This document shows positions 46,065-57,285 of a stretch of DNA of 64,000 bases, one piece after another; the stretch's first letter is position 1; each line of letters begins with the position of its first letter. The notes below the pieces were generated by a model. That model was not told where the DNA came from. It made no database searches and saw only the letters and a program-made list of their open reading frames with translations. The position numbers and the translations under genes are program-made. Source of the DNA: Amphibalanus amphitrite. Lineage: Eukaryota; Arthropoda; Thecostraca; Balanomorpha; Balanidae. The DNA lies in assembly GCF_019059575.1 (NCBI RefSeq), contig NW_024881501.1:1736001-1800000 (forward strand). Direction: 5' to 3'.

Positions 46065-47461
46065 GGGGAAGGTGGGATAAAACGGACCTGCTAAGGTTTG
46101 AGGCCGCATATCTTGCTACACTGCTCTCGTAACTTGTATTGTTTACGAGTAAAGTCTTCTGAATGCTCAATCCTTCCTCTTTTGATATTTGCAAAGACTA
46201 AATTTCAAATCAAAGACGTCTAGGTGATGGATGCTCTTAAAGGGGGACATGTCAACAACTCAGACAAGAAAAAACGCGGTGTAAGACGAACCACCCAGCA
46301 GTGCCTGCCATCCATTCATGCTTGGTACAGTTCTAATCTGTACTCTAGTAAGTAGAAGTAAACAGAGTGGTAAAATAATAAAATTAACCTTTATTCTATG
46401 CTCATATGTTCTGGAAGTGCAACTAAAAGCTGGGAGCCTGTGTGTTGATTGTCATTTGGCATGAACGTATGCTAGTTGAGCACTTGCATGCATGGCTCAC
46501 ATGCAACAAGGACTCCTTCCTAAAAAATTAGCTTACTTAAACCTGTGTCAAAGAACTTTCCATATGCAGGGTACAATGTACCACCATAGGGTAATATGGA
46601 CCACAGTGGTCCGTCGTGCCCCAAATCTAAATTCGTCATTATCATGACGCATATGATGGCCCAACATTGCGAAACCTTGCAGTGTCCTAAAATGTGACTA
46701 TAACTAAGTTTTTAACATTGCTCTATATTGTTATAAGCTAAGTTATTGTTCTGTACTAAGTTAATATTGTTATTGTGCTATACTAAGTTTATAACATTTC
46801 AAATAAGATGACTGAGCTGTGGACTCTGTCTCAAGAAATGAAGATAATGATGCACAATGTAACAAAAAAAATCGCAAGAAAAAGCGCCCAACAACACGTC
46901 ATTGCTGGTTCATTGCAGCGCAAAATCCTATCCCCCGATACCCCCGATACCCCCGAACCCGAATACGACACGCTGACGAAGTTTTGTAGTACAATTCGAA
47001 AGCTCCGACCCGAACGATTTCTTGTGGAGTAAAGTCCTCATTCACCTATTTTTTTCAACTGACTGGTGTGCAGCGAGCAGATATTGATACTCTGCAACTG
47101 TTATTTTGGTTGTTGTGTGCTTTCTCTCTTTGATATAGGTGTGTTAAGAATTGTTGTGGCTATTTGTTTATGCATCAAACAACATGGGTGCTAGCGAGAG
47201 ATTATGGTTTTTATAGCGTGCAAAGATAGACTGCTCAAATTACCCCACGGTGGGGCAATTTGAACACACCGTGACTTGGTGGAGAAGTAAGGCTATGCTA
47301 TTCAAGGTATGCATTGCTCAGCTCGTCCAAAAATTAGGCTTACATGGCCAAAGCAAGTGACATTTTCGCTACTGAAACAGTTTTTCTTCCTCCAGGGTTG
47401 AACTGGAATTGTGTATGGCAGAGTAAATATAAAAATATGTTCAAATTACCACGCATTACCC
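46065..47461. mobile_element. Candidate Tc1/mariner-like element, 1.4 kb
   Basis: TA followed by GGGGAAGGTGGGATAAAAC at the left, and ATTACCACGCATTACCC followed by TA at the right, form a weak inverted repeat. Similar motifs GGGTAATATGGACC (46589) and ACCCCACGGTGGGGCAA (47241) lie inside. A 74-codon frame (46808-47032) shows no domain I recognise. Boundaries are tentative. Confidence 0.4.
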
Positions 47462-48768
47462 TATTTATTGCATTAACTGCAATACAGAGGCACACCTGAA
47501 ACACCAACACATTTTTCGTATATGGCAGCACTGGGTGCTTTGCACATTAGGACCGCAGCCACGGATATACCTAAAACACAATATTTGGATTACTTGACAT
47601 CTGGTACAAACGGTATCAAAGAGATATTATTTCTCAGTGCCAGCTTCCCCAACTTGTTGTGCTGTTGCCCCGCTGGCTGCTGGTGAGTCGTTGATCAGTG
47701 AACTGTCGGTCTGTTTCGCCCTCGGATTGCCGCAGCTGAGGTGAGGACGTGCCGCCCGTTTCTGTGCTGACGGGCGGTGTCCCGGGGTCTGTGTGTCTGC
47801 TCCCAGTGGGCCGGTGTCGGCCTGCAGCTCCGCCGCCCGTCAGCGGGCGCGGCCTGTTTGTACCGGCCCGGCGGGGCTCCAATTACCGCCGGCCCGTCCG
47901 CAGAACAATACCGCTCTCCGAGGGCGCCGCGCCGGCCCGGCGTGCCCCGCGGCGCCGGCGCTGATTGGCCCAGCGCCGGCCGGCCGGCCCGTGATTGGCG
48001 GGACACCGCCCGCGGGCCTCCCTCCCCGCCCCGGCCCGCAGGGAGGGCGCGGCAGGCCCGGGCCGCGCGGCGGCGCGCGGGATGTCGGTAAAACCGGCTC
48101 GCACCGACCGACTGTCCCGCGCTGTCCGACTGTCTCGCCGGGGTGTGGAGGTGAGAGGTGAGGTCAGAGGAGACGGCAGGGTGGACTGGGGGATGGGGGG
48201 CTCCACCTCGCCTCCACAGTCCACGGTGGGGCGGCGGGGAGGGCGTTTTTTGTGTCGCAAGTGTATCGAAACACAACAATAAATTTCGCGTTGTTGGATA
48301 AACATTCTGGTATCAGACTGATACGGTGTTTCAAATGATGATGATGATGTAAATAATGAACCACTTACTACAAATGCATGCAAATATATTTAATAAGTGC
48401 ACAGCGGTCAATCAAGGTTCCATAAACCGAAAGCTTTGTGTGCCTTTTTTAAAACATCTGAATGCATTTGTAGTAATTGGCTTATAACACACATCAGCAT
48501 CCAACCTGTCATCGATGCACAACATGTGTCAATGCAATGGCATAACGACACTTGACTACTCACAATAATACCCCCAAACTGGGTGTTAGCGCAACTACCA
48601 ACTGAGCCCTGAACTGCACGGACAAGCACATTCAACACTGGATCATTTACAAAGAAAGGAGATGATTTTTAAATAAAACAAGCTAATGTTGAGAGTGAAA
48701 CAACCACCTCATTCTGCCCTAGGAGGAACACAATGTTACAAAATGAAGGACCTTGGTTAATATATATT
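47462..48768. other. CpG-rich block and flanks, no gene
   Basis: CpG-rich at 47740-48150 with open frames on both strands. A short ATG/ATGATGATG run lies at 48338. The rest is AT-rich. No exon was supported. Confidence 0.4.
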
Positions 48769-49031
48769 TAATCGGACCGCGTCCTCGGTATACCAGGTAA
48801 TATTCGGTGTGCCTAGCCAAGGGTGTTTTAAATAATGCCCGAACGGAGTGAGGGCATTATTTTTCCTAAAATATTAACCGAACGAAGTGAGGTTAATATT
48901 TTCAAAAATAACACGAATGAAATGAGTGTTATTTTTGCATTTAATGCACGAGCCTGCGAGTGCATTAAATATAAATACCTTGGCAAGGCACACCGAATAA
49001 TGCCCGGTGTACCGAGGAGGCGGTCCGATTA
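48769..49031. mobile_element. Foldback MITE with four consecutive hairpins
   Basis: Outer inverted repeats of about 55 bp start TAATCGGACCGC and end GCGGTCCGATTA, with roughly six or seven mismatches. Between them are four perfect hairpins with stems of 10, 12, 11 and 11 bp: 48831-48861, 48868-48902, 48904-48936 and 48939-48970. The loops read GAACGGAGTGA, GAACGAAGTGA, GAATGAAATGA and GAGCCTGCGA. Stem sequences all differ yet pair perfectly. The target duplication is unclear because the ends are palindromic. A short frame over it reads as repeats and is not taken as coding. Confidence 0.85.
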
Positions 49032-49689
49032 CATTTATTATAACGACTTTGCGCCGTTCGTCGCTCAGCCCGTCTGTTTAAAAGGGCTACATTGAGGGAT
49101 TGGGAAAAGAAACGGGGCTTGGTTTTCTTTTCGGGGAAACACTTGTTAATAACGAGTGTGTACTGTTTAATCAAATTAATAGCGCCAATTAGGAAATGCA
49201 ATAGTGGTATAAGTGGATTGTACAATGTCTCGCTCAGTCTCTTATATTCATATGCAGGCCCTCTTGCAGTACTTGTAAAGAACTTATGCAGCCAGGGCCG
49301 CCTTCTGTGAGAACCGTATACTGAAAACGCGTATTTACAAGCTCTGGTCTATTCCATCATCTCTGTATCATGTTTGCCTGGGTATACCTACCAGAAACTT
49401 GGCCTGCGCTGCGCCTATCGTCAAGTGGCTACAGCCCATTCTGGGTCTTCCTTGTGTTGGTTGGAACACCTTCTGCTTCTCTGTTCGCCAGTTCTTGGGA
49501 GAGCAAACTGCAGTTTTTTCTCGCTGTCTGTATGTACCATTCGTATCCATTTTCTGCATTAATGAGCATCACCTTTGAGTGATCGGACACAGCAGTGGGC
49601 CTATGAGATAAAAAACAAAATAAGAAGGCGTCTCAAAGCTCTCTCTGAATTTGATTTAGCTCTGCACTGTAAACCAAATCTACAAGTTG
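49032..49689. other. No gene seen
   Basis: The segment after the foldback element (ATAACGACTTTGCG..CGTTCGTC) reappears inverted near 51690-51715, so part of it is repetitive. No exon supported. Confidence 0.45.
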
Positions 49690-50125
49690 GCTCCTTGTTA
49701 CAAGTTTGGTTCCAATTCGCATAGGCGTCACCTTGTCGATTCACCAGCCCCAGGCTTGTTGGCTAACAAACTAACAGTTTGTCTACAAGTTTGGTTCCAA
49801 TTCGCATAGGCGTCACCTTGTCGATTCACCAGCCCCAGGCTTGTTGGCCAACAAACTAACAGTTTGTCTACAAGTTTGGTTCCAATTCGCATAGGCGTCA
49901 CCTTGTCGATTCACCAACCCCAGGCGTGTTGGCCAACAATTTAACAGTTTGTCTACAAGTTTGGTTCCAATTCGCATAGGCGTCACCTTGTTGAGTACTA
50001 GTCTGGGCCTTGTGAGCCTACCAACTTCTGGATAGGCATAGCCGTTTCCTTGTCGGTTCAACAACCCCTGGTTTGTTGATGAACTAGCCTTTGACTGGGC
50101 ATTGCTAGTTTACAAATTGTCAACA
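49690..50125. repeat. 85-bp satellite, about 4 units plus a diverged one
   Basis: CAAGTTTGGTTCCAATTCGC recurs at 49701, 49786, 49871 and 49956, exactly 85 bp apart. A diverged unit continues to about 50125. Units are nearly identical. Confidence 0.95.
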
Positions 50126-52277
50126 AGTAAGTGTACTAACGCTCAGTTCGAACTTGTTCTTCCTTACAATCGCTTTGTTTGCGTTGATAACCTTAAGAAC
50201 TTACGATTCGCGTTCGTTTTCAATTGCCACGATACTGATTCAGGAAATATTTTCTATACGGACAGGTCATTTTTTGGCTGGAAGTGGTGCACAAAATCAT
50301 GACTGGCATCAGTTATTGCTCAAAGGCTTGCGCTGACAAGAAACGAAATACTGATGGGTTATATAATCGATGAATGCATACACCACATCCATTCGGAAGT
50401 TTCTGGAATCATTAGTATTTATTACGGTCACGTACCTACATCACGTAGTATGTAATTAATACTATTGACTGGAGACAATTCCAAGTGCATATTTTCGAAT
50501 GGATGTGGTAAATGCATGAGGTATAAGGTATACCTATCGTGCACCGTCAGCATATAAGTCTTTGAAGCAAGAACTGCTGCGTATGTGGAAGAACATGGTT
50601 TTGTGCATCGCATCAAGCCAGAAGTATAACATGCCCGTATGACGAATATTTCCACATTGACCATAACAATCATGGCAGTTGCACGATCACGCAGATAATT
50701 CGAATAAAGCATGATCGCCAACCAGATTAGCTTTTACAGCCCATATATGTCCATCAGTTAAGTTAAAAATACAAAGAGTTGAATTAAAGGCAAATAAATG
50801 TATTTATATATAAAAAACACCGACCGCAAAACATCTGCTCACATGTGCATGCAAAGGTCTGGCCCACTTACATTGCGCGCGCAGGGGAAGGGAGGCGTCT
50901 CGACCGCGGGTATAGGCACGATTAGTGCGTCCCGCAGGCCAGAGCGGGCCTCACTCACAGCACGAACACCACAGTTCACAGATTTCACTTTTTACTGCAC
51001 AAATGCTGGAACAGCCCTCGTCGCTGATCCATGCTGCACGGCGGCCGCGCGACAACTGCTGGTTTGAACGGTTTGAAACCGCCGCGCCGGGGCCGGACGG
51101 CGACCGCTGATTGGTCCGCCAAGTCTGACGTCACGGGCGCAGCTGACCATGTGTATGCTGACCAGCTGACCAGTACAAGTTAGGCGCCGGTTAAATAACC
51201 ATGCGGCAACAAGTTTCCAAAACTGGTTAAGAAACAAACGTTGAAACAAATGTAGAGTTGGTCTGGATACTGAGAAGTTGGTGTGCATAGTAACTATTGA
51301 CTCGTAGTTGTCATCTGACAAGCCATGCACCAGACAACGGCTTGTTTGAAAAGTATCAGTTGGTAAACATACCAAGAGATGATTGGTTATATTACACAAG
51401 ACTTGTCAATTTGGTTTACAGTGTGTGTTGCCTTCGGTGCCTGTGTTGCCTTCAATCTCAATGCAGGCCAATATTCTTTTTTTTCAGCGAGCAGCTTCTT
51501 GTGAAACCATTCGGGCTCCACCACGGAAAGAAAAAGTCTGATTAACAATATTATTCCCGGGATTAATTTCTGTTATACTGACGTTTTACAAAACTGAAAT
51601 CACGCGCGCGTTTAGAGACAGTCCTCCGATGCTGCCAAAATTACTCGTACTATCAAGATTTAACCATACTTTTTTAACATGCGTGAACGACGCAAAGTCG
51701 TTATAATTCCGAATAAAATGAAAACACTTCGAAAATGTTTTACTCAATAACTCCAGCACGCTGCTAAAATGACATTTGTTACCTATACAAAAAACATCTA
51801 TGACAATTAGTTTATGTTATGTACATAACAAGGCACATTTATTTGGACTTCCATTGCATTGAAAAAGGCAGCCACAAATCATAGCTTTCTTCTAACATCA
51901 GACAGTTACAAACGAGTGCGGTTACCATTCACACAATTATTTGACCGCAGTTGACTTAGCTGCTGAAACAGAGTTAAACAAAGTGCGTGCAAGATGTTTG
52001 ATTTAAAAGGACATGTTCCTGGGTAGTTAATGAAATTGCAACAACAGAAACGGCAATGCTGTATTTGTTCAGCTAATTTTTTAACACAGTTTATCATCAA
52101 TTGCCACTCGAATTTTGTTTTGTTTGACAAATTTCCCAAACAAATATTGTGTGTACTTTTTATTACAAGTTCAACAAGTATCGAGGAAATGCCGCTTTGA
52201 ATCACATTACTTACATCAGGATATTCCTCGCAAAACCACTGCGTACTATTTCATCAATGTGCATGTAAATACAATAT
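50126..52277. other. No gene seen
   Basis: Apparently single-copy sequence, AT-rich except a CpG-rich patch at 50870-51140. No exon, tRNA or repeat was supported apart from the fragment near 51690. Confidence 0.45.
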
Positions 52278-52285
52278 GAAATAGC

Positions 52286-54558
52286 CATGGGCGCCGCCAC
52301 CGGGGGGGACGGGGGGGACGCGTCCCCCCCACTCTCAGAATGGAAGGGGGACGTCCCCCCCAAACTCATTACGGAGCGAGCGAAGCGAGCGTAGTCTTTC
52401 GTAGGTTAACGGAAATTTCTGAGTATGCCGTGGTCACGCTTTTGCTAGGCTTATATCTCAGCAACCACTTGACCGATTTACATGCGGTAATTTTTGTAGG
52501 GTAGCACTAGATTCATTCCTTCTAACAAGCATCGGACTATTCCCGATGCATGTGAGTGACCCCATATGCACGCGCCACGTGAAAAACGAAGAGGTGTCAG
52601 TTTTGTAACAATTTCAATATCTCGGCAACTACTGGGCCAATTGCGCTGAAAGTTGGCATGTAGGTAGGTATACCAGTGTTTTTATATACCTTGGGTATAC
52701 CCACTAGGCAATGCATATCCATGTGCCACAGTTGGGGTGCTGCTGCACGTGCGCACATGCAGGGGTCGATTCCAGATCTCGAGAACGGCTGAACCGATTG
52801 TCCTGAAATCTGATATATGGTTAGGAACCGGTTAGTAGGGTGCCGTGCAAAAGTCATTTGGGACCCATTTTGCACGTGCGCACGTGCAGGGTGCCGCTTC
52901 CAGATCTCGAGAACGGCTCGGCCGATTGTGCTCAAATTTGGCACATCGTTAGGGACCGGTTAGAAGGGTGCAGTGCACAAGTTAGTTGGAGGTATCCCCT
53001 CGCAATTTCGCACGTGCAAGGCCCACCCCACCCTCTCGCTCGCTCCGTTGGTCGCCCCAAAAGGCGTTTTACTGGTTGTTATCCTAATTCCTACTCGAAA
53101 TTTGATTAGGCCCTTCGGTCCAATGAGACCATTTCAGAGCCGCAAGTATGAAAGAATTAGTGGGAGACATTGGTCGGGGCAGCCACCCCAGTGAGCCACT
53201 TGGGATGAACGCGACCAATTGAACAGTCAGCCCAGCCCACTGGCACTCACTGCACCCGGCAAAGGACTATAGCTCCATTGGAGCCATTCCCGCATGGGAT
53301 AGAGTTGCCCGTCCAGCCCGGAGCAGGGGGTTGCGGCGTGGAGGAGAAGGATTTGACTCATGAGGATGGAAGAGATGGAACGGCCGGTGCCGAATCTGAG
53401 AGGGTCCAGGAGGTTTAGATACTCAGTATATGGGGTGTGGGCCTACATGCATTGGTCTGACCCCTGCCACCTCGGCCAACAAAATCTCCAGCTCTTATCC
53501 GACCTGTCATCGCGGAACTGCCGATTTTTGATATCGTGATCAACGCGGGTCGTATAACACGACTGGCCGAACACGGGCCTAATATATTTCGTCTAACCAG
53601 CCAAGAGCATGACTTTACACCAATCCGACCTCGAAGTCAAAATCCGAACATTTTCGAGGACTTCAACTCCGACTCTGGCCAAAACTGGCCAAAACAGTCA
53701 ACTCCGACTGATTCCGGCTCCGACCCCACACATCTGCAGTCACGCTACACTAAATTTCCAGCTTCTAAGAAATAAGCTATACGGTTGACAGGACCACAAA
53801 ACTTTGAGGCGACTTGACTACTTGACTTGGTTTTCCTGACCTAAGGTTTTCTGGTATCAAGCTTGTTACACGGGCTGCAAAATTCGTATTTTGGAGCAGT
53901 TTTGCCTAATGTTTTTTTTTGCTAATTTTCGCGGCGCTTCGCGCCGATTCGTGTACTAACCAAAAAGAGAGATTTGTGACTATACAACGCCCCCTCCCCC
54001 TCGCGGGTATGCAATATGCATTACCTATGCAATATGCATTATCGATCATATTAGTGGCATACATCAGCAATTATACCGTGATAGAACACGAGGCTTTGCC
54101 GTGTCAAACTGAATCGGACATCAGCTGTGTATATAGGTAGGTACTCGGTGGGAATGCGGTCTATAGCCATTACTTTAAGGAAATGTCTACCAAGCATAGT
54201 ACGTAGTTCAAACCAGCTGAATGCTGATTGGCTAGCATTTTTCCGTAAGGGAATGGATTCCTCGGTAAGAGAATGACAAAGTGTAATCTATGGGAATGAC
54301 TTCAGTCTTCAAACCTAAAATCGATACCGATATATTTGGCTAGGGTGATCGTTGGGCCATAAAAGCTCCTGATTTATTCTCGTCTCAGCTCAAGCTACAA
54401 AACTGTAACTTCAGTTCAAAACCCTATGTTAAAAGTGGCATATTTGCTTTAAACGTTGAATGCATCCGACCAAAAAAGCCACGGTAAGAATGTCTACTAT
54501 TGGGTTTTCAGTCGGTCAGTCCGTCCCCCCCAGTCAAAAATCCGTGGCGGCGCCCCTG
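52286..54558. mobile_element. hAT-type non-autonomous element, 2.3 kb
   Basis: Ends CATGGGCGCCGCCACCGG and CCGTGGCGGCGCCCCTG form an inverted repeat with a perfect core GGGCGCCGCCAC. They are flanked by an exact 8-bp duplication GAAATAGC (52278-52285 and 54559-54566). G and C tracts with GGGGGGACG repeats lie just inside. The body has tandem 100-150-bp segments (52600-53030) but no transposase frame. Confidence 0.9.
52375..53030. repeat. Degenerate tandem segments around an ATCTCG..ACGGCT..CCGAT motif
   Basis: The motif ATCTCGAGAACGGCT followed by CCGATTG and AAATTTGGCA-like sequence recurs about four times (52450, 52617, 52775, 52904), with GCACGTGCGCACGTGCAGG between the last units. Related phrases occur in the piggyBac-like elements. 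Confidence 0.75.
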
Positions 54559-54639
54559 GAAATAGCGGTCACTACTGGAGTCGCCGCATCCACTTAAATA
54601 ACACCTTTTGACCATCTCATGACACCTTATGACCATCCC

Positions 54640-54735
54640 TCGTGATGTCTCGGGATGTCTTGACGTGATGTCTTGACGTGATGTCTTGTGATGTCTTGGC
54701 GTGATGTCTCGTGATGTCTTGTGATGTCGTTATGT
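54640..54735. repeat. GTGATGTCTTG tandem repeat
   Basis: About eight units of 10-15 bp built on GTGATGTCTTG/GATGTCTCG. Confidence 0.9.
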
Positions 54736-55080
54736 CTTGACCTTGGTATTGTTTGACCGGTCCGTGTGGTGGACCGGATTCATTCCGACCGTTTTTGCCG
54801 GATACAAATATGCAGCTCTAGAGCAGCATCATCATCATCATCAGCGTCATCGTAATGCTACCTGTTCGTCACATCTGGCGACAACACAGACAGAGAAATA
54901 TTTAAGAACATGATACAGCTACACAGGCGAGGAGCGCTGCAGTTGTCACAGTCACAGGTGGTTCAAACTAAGGCCGTATACATAGAGGCTCAAACGGTCA
55001 CATTATCCCAAGGCGTGATGGGAGACATGCTACGGCATCTATTTGAGACGCTCTGGAACAAAGGAAATTCACAATTCCGT
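54736..55080. other. No gene seen
   Basis: Spacer with an (ATC)n run at 54827-54842. Confidence 0.45.
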
Positions 55081-55241
55081 TTAACCCTCGCATGTGTAGG
55101 GGGGGGGTCGGATGGACCCCCCCCCCCATGGTTTTTCGCGAATAACTCGCGTAAAAAGCGGCCGATCGCGACGAAACTTTCAGTACCCTCGCATTGATCA
55201 ATTTTACACCTACCCTGAAAATTTCATGACCCTGACCCAAA

Positions 55242-55261
55242 TGACCTTTGACCTGTGACCT
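55242..55261. promoter_or_regulatory. Triple DR1 half-site array in A6
   Basis: Identical 20 bases to those at 8740 and 33515: three nuclear-receptor half-sites with one-base spacing. Confidence 0.45.
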
Positions 55262-55412
55262 CTTTTCCGAGACCATGTTTGGCCGGAATCGCGATTTCGC
55301 GTATGTCGGCTCGCACTAGCCGCGTGTTTGCAAGCTTTTCGTGGTTTCAAGCGTTCAAACATGTGATTTGATGTTACTCCCCTGTGTGTCAAGGTCACCT
55401 GAAGGTCAGGTC

Positions 55413-55425
55413 AGGTCATTGACCT
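55413..55425. promoter_or_regulatory. IR1 nuclear-receptor-type palindrome in A6
   Basis: AGGTCA-T-TGACCT, conserved with A4 and A5. Confidence 0.4.
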
Positions 55426-55616
55426 TTGGTGACCTCGGGTGACCTCGGGTCACTTTTTCGAGTTTTACATGTTTCTAGGCTAGTTTTTGGAGCTGAATTC
55501 GAATTTAGCAACCATTTGAACATTTACGAAGTAGTTTTGGTGACTTCGTAACATGTTACGAAGCTGTCAGAGGCGGTTGACACGTACTACGAATACCCGT
55601 CATGACGCCTACTGGT

Positions 55617-55643
55617 TGACCTGACCTGACCTGACCCGACCTG
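55617..55643. repeat. GGTCA period-5 array in A6
   Basis: Four to five tandem TGACC units overlapping so that each base step of five gives another half-site core. The same run occurs in the other family A copies (near 158, 672, 6143, 9102 and 33889). Confidence 0.9.
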
Positions 55644-55976
55644 GTCTAAATGCTTCAAGACATCATCTGTGATCAAAACTAATACGATATTCGTGATCAG
55701 CACCCCGAAAAATCCCTAAGAAGCCACACTTTACGACTTTCTAACAGGTCCCGATTTTCCCGACTTTGGGTCATTGACCTGACCTGGAAGGTCAACCAAT
55801 GACCTAGGACCTTAAAATTGGGTATCATCGGCTTCCTCTCGTCACGGGCAACACGCTCGTTTTTTCCGCGAAGCTCTAGCTCGATCAGGGGCCAAACGGC
55901 AAGGGGGGGGTCCAACCGACCCCCCCCCCCCCTACACATTAGAAGCTGGCAAACGCCGCACACATGCGAGGGTTAA

Positions 55977-57147
55977 ATAAGGCTATTGCTAGCTCAATTC
56001 TGATTCCAAATCCATGGTCCAAGATGGCATGAAGCATCAGTACCTATATTTGATTATGATTAGTATGTATTTATTGGCATTATGTTTTTTCATTATTTTA
56101 TGTCAGTGTTCGTATTAGTTTCACTCCCACCGCCTACTTCTCATGCCTTTAGTGGGAAATTATGCGTAATAGGTCACATGCACTGCACTTACCGCCCGCA
56201 CCAAACGCACAGCCCTGTGGAACTCCGCCAAACCGGTCACAGGCGACTAGCCTGGCATGCCACAACTCACAGAAGTCGGAGCGACATTTATAAGCTATTT
56301 GTTAACCCTACATTTGGACTCAACATAAGATTTGTGTATGCTATGCATACCGGCGGCAGTAAATGAGCGTTTTGATCACGATAACACGGGCTGCATAAGA
56401 AGGTCGCTGTATAATATAGGCCATTTCAATTGTCCGGTTTTGAAGAAAATCATCCACTTTATTGCTAACTAGCAATAGGTATATTAACCATACATCTGCA
56501 TCAATTTATTGACACCATTTTTCAATTCTAGCGTTGATTACTTTGAATATCTTTGGAAAAGGCTAGCCATTGCGTTTGCGTTTTAGTCGGGATACCGCGC
56601 GCTGTGCGCTATAAGCGTGCTGCTGACACAAATAGAGCTGCTGAGGCACAAACGGCAGCTCTCCTTTCGACTGTCACTTTGTAGCGCGTGCAGTGTGCGC
56701 CCTGGTGCTGGGCCCGGACACCGGGCGAGACCGCTGACACGGATTTACAGAGTTGGCGTGGCGCGGCGCACCCAGCCCGGCTCGCCGTCCGAAGGGCCCC
56801 GTCTGTCCGTCTCCATCTGTTTGTTATTTACATGGCCCGGCCCGGCTGTGTGTCAGGGCGGCACCTTTGACTTACATGGACTCCAGCCACCGTAAATCTG
56901 CCGGCTGCCAGTCTGTGTCGGGAACGCAGGGCGTCGGGAAGACACGTCTCTCACAGGGGAGGCAGGGACACGTCTCTCACAGGGGAGGCAGGGAGGGCTG
57001 TGTCGGGACTGCGGAGGGTAGAACGGAGGGACACGCCCATGACAGGCCTGTGTCGGGAAGGCTGAGGAGGGCAGGGCTGCGTTGGGACGCGCCCCTCACA
57101 GGGACGGCGACCGTGAGCCGGCCGTGGCGTCACCGGAACGCGGAACA
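55977..57147. other. No gene seen; CpG-rich from about 56690
   Basis: AT-rich to 56600, then CpG-rich with short GGGACACGTCTCTCACAGGGGAGGCA direct repeats (56938-56995). No supported exon. Confidence 0.4.
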
Positions 57148-57285
57148 GCACTGGAACGGTACTGGAACAGTACTGGAACGGTACTGGAGCAGTACTGGAA
57201 CGGTACTGGAACGGTACTGGAACAGTACTGGAACGGTACTGGAGCAGTACTGGAACGGTACTGGAACGGTACTGGAATGGTACTG
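57148..57285. repeat. 11-bp minisatellite (GGAACGGTACT), about 12 units
   Basis: Units GGAACGGTACT, GGAACAGTACT and GGAGCAGTACT in tandem. Confidence 0.96.

Larger units (their letters stand above)
55085..55972 (+). mobile_element. piggyBac-like MITE A6, complete reference copy
   Basis: This 888-bp element has TTAA at 55081-55084 and 55973-55976. Termini CCCTCGCATGTGT are perfectly inverted. The left end is simple (TIR, then a G-tract/C-tract hairpin). The right end is complex: ACACAT at 55934 and 55960, 26 bp apart, with a hairpin inside. It carries a triple DR1, an IR1 and a GGTCA period-5 run. No open frame of transposase type exists. It is the uninterrupted copy against which A1, A2 and A4 insertions can be read. 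Confidence 0.95.

Noticed and set aside
46808..47032. 74-codon frame within the candidate TA element
   Set aside because: No transposase motif is visible and the length is not unusual for this composition.
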